DNA of 64,000 nucleotides. Source: Micrasema longulum (lineage: Eukaryota; Arthropoda; Insecta; Trichoptera; Brachycentridae). Every line of letters begins with the position of its first letter. Position 1 is the stretch's first letter. The translations under genes were made by a program, and so were the position numbers. Shown piece after piece: positions 1 through 8,415 of this stretch. The notes beneath the pieces were generated by a model. It did no database searches, was not told where the DNA came from, and saw nothing but the letters and a program-made list of their open reading frames with translations. Location of the stretch: the NCBI GenBank assembly GCA_022494885.1, contig JAGVSM010003611.1, forward strand, positions 1-64,000. The letters are read 5' to 3'.

Positions 1-145
1 AAAATCTAAACTTTAAATGGTTTCTAAATAAATCAAAAAACATATTTTTTAAATTTTGCCGTAATAATTTAAAAAAAAAACATGAAACTTCGAATGAATC
101 TATGTTTCCATTTTACATCGTTTTTAAAAAGTTATAAAAACAATA

Positions 146-1053
146 TATGCGGACGACTTAGGAATTTTATATGAAAACAAAAATGACATTGAAACGACTA
201 AAACCATCAACAATGACGTGCAAAAACTATTAGAATGGACAAACAAAAACTTCTTAACACTAAATGCCAAGAAATGCAATATAATACATATCGAAACACA
301 AAAGAAGAACCATAACATAAAAATAAACAACGAAACTCTTAAAGAACTAGAACATGTGACTTACCTAGGACTCACAATGGACAGACAATTAAAATGGACA
401 AAACACATAGACGGACTCACTAAAGTAATGGCATCACTACATAGCCTCTTCTACAAAATTAAAGATTATATACCAAGAAAGGAAAAAATTATGATGTACG
501 AAGCCTATGTCAAAAGTAAATTGAGTTACATGATCGCCTTCTGGGGAACTGGCAACAAGACAGACATAACAAGAATACAAAGACAACAAAATAAAATTCT
601 TAAACTAACATACAACCTACCCTACCTGACCTCTACGACTGAACTGTACAAAAAAAAACACACCAGTTTGACATAAACTACTTGACTAAAATTGAGACCT
701 TAAAAATTGTGCACAAAATAACACTGGGAAACATACAAGACGACGACATAATATTAGTCAAAAATGCTGACATACACAAATATAACACCAGACAACAACA
801 ACACTATCATATTGAAAAAGCAAAGACAAACACAGGACAGTCAAAAATACTACATAATGGACTTAAACACTACAACGACCTACCTTACTACTTGAAAACT
901 TTTACGGGAGACAAATTTAAAATCAATCTGAAAAAGCACATGATGACTGAACTAACTAGACTAGACGAGACATAAAATGACTAGACAATATTAAATTTCT
1001 AATGTAACCCTAACAGGTTTTTTAAAATTGTAAATAAATAAATAAAAAAAATA
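146..1053 (+). mobile_element. 5'-truncated LINE fragment (CR1/Jockey-like reverse transcriptase)
   Basis: The open frame read from about 146 begins with the reverse-transcriptase catalytic box YADD (146-157) and continues through typical LINE C-terminal text (YLGLTMDRQLKWTKHID, IQRQQNKILKLTYNLPY). The frame breaks at an A-run at 650-658: nine A here against seven in the sister copy at 26700-26955. The reading resumes in another frame to the stop at 973-975 (TRLDET). The 3' end is an A-rich tail with repeated AAATA units near 1033-1052. Without the frameshift the two parts form one polymerase C-terminus. It is a dead retrotransposon piece. Confidence 0.85.
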
Positions 1054-1440
1054 ACAAGTAAATGAAAATCTACACTTGAAGAACTGGATTAGTCAGACGG
1101 CAGGCAGAAAGTAATCATATTCCGATCACCTATGGGCTATTTTCACAACTACCATATTGAAGCCAACAGCGATTACTAAACGGTTTGTGAGAGGAATGAC
1201 AACTTTACCACATTAATAAATCTATTTCTTAAACATATGCTTCTTATACATCTTATACACACAGCAAAAACGGGCTCAATTACAAAATAAATGACAAATT
1301 TTACAGAAAAACAAAAACGAGAATAAAAACATCACTTGAGGGACAATCAGTTAATATTTATTGAAAATAGATTTTCAATTACTCTTAAATATATTTTCAA
1401 GCCAACGACGTTTAAGAATATCCATATGTTTGCAGACTGG
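1054..1440. other. Gene-free AT-rich stretch
   Basis: No open frame, tRNA-like fold or family shared with the rest of the window was seen here. Confidence 0.5.
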
Positions 1441-1775
1441 GAAAACATTTAAAAAAAGGAAATATGGGAGTCTAGGCATTAACAGGGCTTAAGACTTGTC
1501 ATTGGCTGGTTTAAGGGGCCACTTTGCATACTGTGTAACATTCACATTTCCTCAACTCTTCCATCTGTTCAACAAAAAAGTTCACAAAAGTCAACAGATG
1601 GAAGAGTTGAGGAAATGTAGATGTTCAACCATAGGCAGAATGGTGAATGTTACACAGTGTGTAAAGTGGCCACTTAAACCAGCCAATGACAGGTTATAAG
1701 CCCTGTAAATGCCAAGACTCCCATATTTCCTTCTCCAAATCGTTTTCCCTCTCTGTTGCAACAAATTTAAATAAA
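1441..1775. mobile_element. Foldback MITE, family F, complete palindrome
   Basis: Two long inverted arms face each other. The left arm runs from GGAAATATGGGAGTCTAGGC through ACAGGGCTTA and TCATTGGCTGGTTTAA to TTTCCTCAACTCTTCCATCTG. The right arm is its reverse complement, ending in TTTTCCCTCTCTGTTGCAAC. The spacer near 1570-1595 is short. An open frame across the palindrome is only arm sequence. The same arms recur in about 12 other places in this window. No transposase is present, so it is a non-autonomous element; superfamily unknown. Confidence 0.85.
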
Positions 1776-1819
1776 TGTTATAATCAAATATTGTTTATTT
1801 GTGTACTAAATTAACTATT

Positions 1820-2460
1820 AGGTCGTCATGCCATGGTCCCTTAAAATGCTCGGATTTGTTCTTAGAAACGCCAAGATTTTTTCAAATATTCTGATTCAGA
1901 AAACATGGTATAATTCCTTGGTAAGAAGTCGCTTGGAATTTAGTTCCATCATTTGGTCGTCAAATAAAACCACACATTCCTTAATGATTGAGAGGGTGCA
2001 GAAAAATTTTCTGCGTTATCTGTATCTCAGGGAGTATGGATTTTATCGGTGGCTTTTCCCGACTGACTTCTTACTAGGAATGCTGAGCTACCAATCATTG
2101 TTGGGGAGAAGGAATATTCATTTGGGTGTTCACTTTTCTCAACTCATTGGTGGTCGCATACATAATTCTGATATTCTGAATGAATTCGGTATATATGTCC
2201 CTGATAATTATCTTCGACAAAGGTAACATAGGTTGTTCTACCTACCACGACGCAGAACCAACCCGCCATTGTGGGATTACTACTCTTGGAGGGCAAATTC
2301 CAAATTGTAATATGTATGTCAATTTTACATGACAATTTACATTTTTTTTCTCTTTTCTATATAATAAATCTGATATGTATATTTTTTAATGTGTTGAGAA
2401 TTAATTGGATACTCTGTAATGTTCTCAATGTAACTAAAAATAAATAAATGAAAATAAAAA
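1820..2460 (+). mobile_element. LINE 3' fragment (Jockey-like reverse transcriptase C-terminus)
   Basis: The frame at 1828-2226 gives text typical of the C-terminal tail of Jockey/I-type LINE polymerases (TWYNSLVRSRLEFSSIIWS, MIERVQKNFLRYLYLREYG, YQSLLGRRN). It is followed by a short 3' UTR and an AAATAAATGAAAATAAAA tail at about 2440-2460. It lacks the polymerase core, so it is 5' truncated. The fragments at 6943-7190 (minus) and 49340-49990 (plus) are of the same general kind. Confidence 0.8.
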
Positions 2461-2894
2461 ATCCAGAGAAACCTATTACCTAATTATGTATGTAGTAGAT
2501 ACAGAAATTGTTTGTTTTTTTTTAATAAACCATGATTGTTATTAGTTCACATTTATCTACGTTTATTTTATTATATAATATAATAAAATAAAAATACCCT
2601 AATAACGACAATGACGTATTCCTTATTAAGGAATAACCTTAATTCGAAGTTCCGAAATGTAAAAATGAATAAATTATTTTATCGGAAATCACCAACAATT
2701 ATTATTTAAACGTTTGGTCATTTACAAATCGGTAACAAGTTTAAGCGATGCACAAATTTTGCATATTAAATATAGAACTGCAATGAGTTCCTCTTGAAAA
2801 ATGTTACAAGGTAGAACACGTAAAGTATCCGCGAAATCTGTCAACATTTCGCAACTAAACAATGTAAAACCCTCTATAAAACAGCTTTACAGGT

Positions 2895-2948
2895 AGCCAA
2901 TGGCTATATAAAGCGAGACTTGACTAAAGTTAATCATTAGATTCAGGG
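2895..2948 (+). promoter_or_regulatory. Possible orphan core promoter
   Basis: A CCAAT motif (about 2896-2901) is followed by TATATAAAG (2905-2913), and an ATTCAGG initiator-like site lies about 34 bases downstream (2941-2947). The spacing resembles the promoters of the cuticle genes here, but no coding start or short first exon follows. It may be a relic promoter or chance. The rest of 2461-3200 shows nothing recognisable. Confidence 0.3.
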
Positions 2949-3282
2949 TACTCGAAGGAACATAGTGAGGCATTTCAATTGTATTTTTTTATATCAAACT
3001 TAAAGCGCGTATCGTACAAACACATAAAAAAGTAGAGTAAATCGATCGCACAGTTTGTTTGTAGGAAAAAGGTATCAAAATAACAATTTAAAGACAATGA
3101 AAACAATTTTTTGATTGATTACCTAAAATCAAATATTGTTCATTTGTGCCTGACTTATATACATTTTACCAGCTGAAATTAGGTGATTTAGAGTTTTATT
3201 TGTTTGTACGCCTCATATGCAAATACGACAAACATGGCATGGCGTGATAGAAAATATTTTATAACAAAACAAAACAAACCAT

Positions 3283-3800
3283 CACGCCGTTTCTCTGTAA
3301 GGGTAGGCAGAGAGGATAGAACGCCACAACACTCTATCTTTGCATACAGATCTCGCTTCCTCTACATTCATACATCTTCTCATGCACGCGCGCCGATTAT
3401 TCCGACTTTTGACATGTCCATCTTTAAGTATTTGTTGGATTTGGTCATGCCATGTCTTTCTCGGTCTTCCTCTATTTCTGCATCCATCAACATTCGCATT
3501 GTAAATATTCTTAGCCGTTCTCTCGCTGTCCATTCGTTCTACATGTCCAAACCAGCGCAAAGCTCCTTTCTTGATTTTGTCGAAAATGCTTGTCTCAGCC
3601 TTACATAATGTACGGATTTCAACATTTGTACATCTATCGTACATAGTTTTACCACACATTCGCCTGAGAGATCGCATTTCAACAGCATTCAGCCTACTAT
3701 CATCCCTGTTTTTCCAAGTCCATACTTCGCTCCCATACATCAGGGACGGGACCAGGACTCCGTTGTGAACTGCCAATTTTGCCTCTTGTGACAATATATT
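3283..3800 (-). mobile_element. RTE-like LINE fragment (endonuclease-reverse transcriptase C-terminus)
   Basis: The minus-strand frame 3794-3282 gives about 170 aa with the hallmark tail of RTE-like elements: VPSLMYGSEVW, then EMRSLRRMCG, then LRWFGHVERMDSER, then RGRPRKTWHDQI. The 5' part including the polymerase core is missing. Related pieces are at 31490-31860 (minus), 48020-48300 (minus), 54235-54560 (plus) and 58790-59590 (plus). This is the longest uninterrupted frame of the family here, so it is probably the youngest copy. Confidence 0.85.
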
Positions 3801-4419
3801 CTATAAATAAAATACTGCTAAGAGAGGATGCTATATGACATCGCGCTCCTCTTGCTACATGTTAAATAACGTGATCTTAAGTCACGCAATCCGTTAGCGG
3901 GGAGTCAGGAGGGGGAATGCACGTAAAATATATCGCACGAAATCCGGATTTCTGTGGTTATTGCTGGAAATAAATAGCAAGAAACACACGTGAAGAGTAA
4001 AAAATATTTTTATGTATTATGTCAGAAAGAAAGGGTTATAAATACTGCATAGAACCCAGATGCAAAACGAATATATTATATTGTATTACAATTCACAACG
4101 TCAAAATCCTTCGTAAAAACTACGCGACAAATAACGGCCAAAAATTGTAAGAAAAAATGCCCTATATTGTAGACGGTAATAAATCTTGACGTCACGAGTG
4201 TCACGATCAATCATGGCGCATTTTCGTGAGGGTATACGTTTTAACAATTTTATTTTAAAAATTATAAATGAAAACATTTTTTAATAATATCTATATTGAT
4301 CACGAATCTTGACATCACAACTATCAAAGACAAACGTGTCGCGTTTTTCTAGAGACGTATTTAAAAAAATAAAGATGGATTTTTCGAGGCATTAATCTTC
4401 CCATTAGCATCCATACCGT
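3801..4419. repeat. Gene-free DNA with inverted scraps of repeat R
   Basis: Two short pieces near 4180-4220 (CTTGACGTCACGAGTG) and 4295-4350 (CGCGTTTTTCTAGAGACG) match repeat R, seen at 4715, 31930 and 61525, in opposite orientation. Nothing else was recognised; no coding potential. Confidence 0.4.
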
Positions 4420-4640
4420 AGGATTTTCCTAGTGCTGTAGGTGTTTTCTGCAAATTGAGAAATGCCGTTTTTGTGATCAGCACTATTTTCAGACGTTTAT
4501 TACAGTTTTTTGTATAAAAGAGGCCTGACTAGCAGAACATAGAATAGAATTGACCTAACAACACACGATAACAAAATCTCATTTTTTCGAAAATGTGGGC
4601 TGGGTGCTTTCGGCATAACTACGTTCAATTAAATATAACT
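4420..4640 (+). repeat. Dispersed repeat Q, copy 1
   Basis: Shares an extended similar block with 29895-30125: TTTTCTGCAAATTGAGAAAT, AGCAGAACATAGAATAGA, AAAATCTCATT and GCATAACTACGTTCAATTA in the same order and spacing. No coding capacity and no terminal repeats were seen. Probably an old transposon remnant of unknown class. Confidence 0.6.
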
Positions 4641-4714
4641 CTGTTTATTTCCCATCGTACGGGCCCTGATTTGATGTAACTCAGTTTTCAGAATAAAACA
4701 GGTGGGTAAATATT

Positions 4715-5400
4715 AGAGAAATATCACATACTGCGAATACCGATAAAAATGGATTTAGAATAATTAATTGAATTTTCAAAATCAATATGGATATTGTAAA
4801 GAACCGTTTTCATAAAGAAATTGTAAAAAGTTTTTTTTTTTAAATACGTCACTAGAAAAACGCGACATATTTGGGATGATAGTTGTGACGCGCAGATTCG
4901 TGACAATGTTCTAAACAAATTGGAATGTCCAGGAACAAATAAACATGAATCGTTAAGAAAAAACAAATTCAATTTAAATTTAAAGAAATTTTTTGAACCT
5001 GTGTAAAAACTGTATTCTATTTTAATCAGTATGAATGTATGGTTATTTTCTGTTTTTCTTTTATATCCTTTAAGTTTTTTTTTCTCACGCACTCGTATAT
5101 TCAAAATTATATAAATTCTAATAAATAAATAACTATAACAGAGTAAGTCACTCTCCAAGCACAAGAGCTAGTATCTTTTTTGATAGTTATAGTTATAACC
5201 TTTACTAGATGTATAAAAGTAGATATGCATTAGAACAAAAAAACATGTACCATTTATAAAAATATATCGATTACTAATAATAATTTTGAAAATCGTGACG
5301 TATTAGGGAAGTGGCCAATGAAATGACCGTATTTGCGGGGATTCAATATTACAATTTTTTTTTTTTTTTTATGCAACTAATAAGTAACAAAAAAATATTT
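4715..5400 (+). repeat. Dispersed repeat R, copy 1 (interrupted)
   Basis: Shares ordered blocks with 31930-32270 and 61525-61880: AATATCACATACTGCGAATA, TCAATATGGATATTGTA, a T-run, a GTGACG...GATTCGTGAC block, then CGTATTAGGG and GCAACTAATAAGTAACAAAA. This copy is about 340 bases longer than the others, with extra sequence at about 4930-5290. No protein or terminal repeats identified. Confidence 0.6.
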
Positions 5401-5949
5401 TTTTACTGCACAGTATTTCAGAGACCTTAATTACTTTAAAAAAGTGATATTTCTCTATTGTCATATCGTTCCTATTCTGAAAGCTAATATATTCCTCACG
5501 AGACAGTAGTAGCAGTTGTTGTGAGGTAGTATTCTCAAGCATCGCTTTCACTAACCTACCTGTGAGCATTGCGCAATGGATTTAATGCAGACCACATAGG
5601 ATTATGATTAATACACTTTTCGGTTTTGCCATCGCGGTCTGACCGTTGCGTAGTTAGTAATTTCAGTAGAAAAAAAAATACAGAATAAAAATTTAAATGT
5701 GTGACATGGTAACAATTTAATCCGCTTAGTTTCACAAACAATAACCGGTTTCACCGTTCTTCCACATCGCTCCACAAAACCAAGTTTTTTTAAATATATA
5801 TTTGAACCCCTGTATTTTAGTAGCCTTACGTGTCATATGTAAGGTTAAGGTACTCGGAAAAATCGTTTTTGTTTGCATTAGAAATGGGATAAACATCCCA
5901 TTTCCAAGGCAAAATTGATCAAACGATCACAGATTTTGGTTTATTACTA
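5401..5949. other. Gene-free stretch
   Basis: AT-rich, with only short incidental frames on the minus strand and no shared repeat that I can recognise. Confidence 0.45.
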
Positions 5950-6105
5950 GGGAGTTATTGAGAGAATGGTGAATGTAACACAGTGCGTAAAGTATCCACT
6001 TAACCGGCTAATGTCAGGTCATTAGCCTTGTAAATGCCTAGACTTCCATATCCCCTTCTCAAAAATATTTTCCCGCGCTGTTGCAACAAATTTAAATTTA
6101 ATATA
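5950..6105. mobile_element. Foldback MITE family F, single arm
   Basis: Only the right arm is present: GAATGGTGAATGTAACACAG, then AATGTCAGGTCATTAGCC, then ATGCCTAGACTTCCATAT, ending TTGCAACAAATTTAAA. The mirror arm is absent. Confidence 0.75.
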
Positions 6106-6259
6106 TTTCATATTTCAAGAGGGACTCCTTGGATAATAGACGACAGATTGATGTTTTTATTCAAGTATCTAAATGGCACCTCTGACTTAGTTTAGTAAAT
6201 TTTCATGTTCCTCTTAAACGTACCCGTCACAACAAATTATTTTACTGTGCTGACGTAAA

Positions 6260-6475
6260 CAAAAAAATAAATATCGAGATACGCTGCGATTGGCGACCAA
6301 TGCAGTGCCCTATTATTTATTCATTATTATTATAATTTATTTATTGCAAAAAAAATAATATACATACTTAAAAACAGGGAATCTATATAAAAACAATTAA
6401 TTTAAAATGAAAACGGAGTGTTCTCTGTTAATGATAGGATCATTAGGTGCGGAAAGGGAATGATGATGATGACGT
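6260..6475 (+). mobile_element. SINE family S1, 3' half, interrupted
   Basis: The 3' body of SINE S1 is split. ATCGAGATACGCTGCGATTG...CAGTGCCCTAT ends near 6313. It resumes with CATTAGGTGCGGAAAGGGAA and a GATGATGATG tail at about 6441-6473. The roughly 130-base AT-rich piece between them is a later insertion without recognisable ends. The tRNA-like head is missing. Confidence 0.65.
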
Positions 6476-6942
6476 AAACACGAATGCAGCAAAAAATTCA
6501 TGCACACGTAGATTTTGCAATTTGTTTGAAAACATTGGACCAAAGTGAACGATATATTGAACTCGAATAAATAGTACAACAAAAAAATAAATCAGCGATC
6601 AGCGATAGCATGCAGGCTTTATCGTCGTAGGTTAGTACCTAATGATAAGTAAATACTTGGCCTTACTTATAGACCTGGCATTAACTCTTTATAGGGCAAA
6701 TCAATAATTTTAGAATTTTAATATCAAATGCTATGTTTTAAAATACTTGATGCCCAGATAAAATAAATTCGATAAAAAAAAAGAAAAATATTTGTTAGAT
6801 TTTCAGAAAAACTAAATTTTTCATTTTCATCAATATATTGACCAATGATTGTTTTAGAGTCCATTTTGTTTAGCAGATTGGCTGTAAGTGCAAAGTGTTT
6901 TATTGTTTTTATAATCTAAGTATTCAAAAAAATTCGTTAAAC

Positions 6943-7190
6943 ATTTTCAATCCTTTCAATGTTTGTTATGTATTGCGGGCTCCACACAACGGATGCAAAC
7001 TCCAAGTTACTGCGTACAAAAGTGTAGACAATTGAGGATAAGTGTGGTAACTTCCCATTGTAATACGGGCCCAGACTTATGTACGTAAGATGTATCAACA
7101 TAAAAAAATGTGAGATATTTGTAATGCCTACATACCTTAAAAATAAATTTAACCAATGCTGAATTCTAGCCATAACCAATGTGTCAAATG
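6943..7190 (-). mobile_element. LINE fragment (Jockey-like)
   Basis: Minus-strand translation reads FVRSNLEFASVVWSPQY followed by ITNIERIENV, the conserved tail segment of Jockey/I-type polymerases, preceded by a degraded part (GPYYNGKLPHLSSIVYT). About 80 residues survive. Confidence 0.7.
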
Positions 7191-7935
7191 CTTATTAAGG
7201 AGTTTAAGAGAGATTCCGTCTACCTGACATGCTCTTTGCCAAATAGGGTCGTGCAATTTGAATCGACACACATTATACTTATCCGAGAGAATGACGATTC
7301 AGCGCACGATGTATTGCGAAATAAAGTGCGAGAAAAACTGCACTAGGCTGGAGGAATGCAAACAGACGTGACAGTTTATGAACTCTAATTGCTATCTTGA
7401 CCAAGAGATCTCATTTAGTTGCTTGTCGAAGCGCAGGTATGTATAATGCGGGTTAAATCGGTTTGTAGCTGGTTCGTTCCCACGCAAAACAAAGGTATTA
7501 TAGTGTCAAAGAGAATGGCTTAGGTAAGATTATATAATACGGTTCAGCGCTAGGGAAGTTTATCGATTAAGCAAAGTGCATTTACTTTGTACTCCTATTA
7601 TTTCACTGTATAAGTTCTGGAAAGTATACAAATAATAAATAATCGGTTATTATGATTCTTCAGCGTGTTTGAAACGGACAATTTCATAATTACAAAATAC
7701 AAAGGTTTATAAAATTATTGTTAAAATTAATAAAGAATAAATTATCATGTTAAATGATACAAAAATTGCTGTATGTCTACTTATAAATATTTTTTAAAAG
7801 GAAACATACTTAGGTTCCCTTATTTTTAAGAACAGGGAGTAGGTATAGTTTTAGTTCTGTTTTATTAAAATCAAACAGTAAATTTGTGAATGAATGCGTG
7901 TAAGAACATTGAAAATAAAAACCAAAATATGACAT
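7191..7935. other. Gene-free stretch downstream of cuticle gene 1
   Basis: AT-rich, without recognisable coding sequence or repeat family. Confidence 0.5.
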
Positions 7936-7949
7936 TTGCATATGATTCG

Positions 7950-7955
7950 TTTATT
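7950..7955 (-). promoter_or_regulatory. Poly(A) signal of cuticle gene 1
   Basis: AATAAA on the minus strand (TTTATT on the plus strand), about 460 bases beyond the stop codon. Inferred from position; other AT-rich signals lie nearby. Confidence 0.45.
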
Positions 7956-8415
7956 AACCGTAATCATTTCAAAATACAAATTAACAAAGTGACTATATAC
8001 AATCGTAATAAATAACATTATAACACATTTCTATACGATTAAAGCTATCAGAGTAAAGGTACAAATTGATTGTAATATAAAGACGATTGGGTTATCCATG
8101 GGAAAAGCGAGGTCTAGAGTAGATTCGATCCAAAGATTCAATAAAAAAGATCGACAACAAAACAAGATGAGATCAAGGCAAAAAAACAAAGAGATAAGAG
8201 AAAGAGAGTAACAGAAAAAACTAAGTAATATAGTAAACGATGAACGAACGAATGATAAAATGTATATGAAAATGAAATCATGATAATAACACTAGATATT
8301 TGTAAAGAAATTAATGAAAATACTGAATCGTTAAACATCAACTCAATTAAATACCGAGTCAGATCATTGGTCTGAATCCACGAATCGGATCGCCGGAATT
8401 GTGAAGCCGAAGAGT

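Noticed and set aside
1496..1699. 67-codon frame in the foldback MITE
   Set aside because: It runs through both arms of a palindrome, so the protein is simply forward and reverse readings of the same repeat.
2560..2600. AT-only palindrome TTTATTTTATTATATAATATAATAAAATAAA
   Set aside because: Simple AT-rich sequence; such palindromes arise often by chance at this base composition.
3204..3608. 134-codon plus-strand frame with serine-rich text
   Set aside because: Antisense of the RTE-like polymerase fragment on the minus strand. The similar frame at 31429-31773 is the same artefact.
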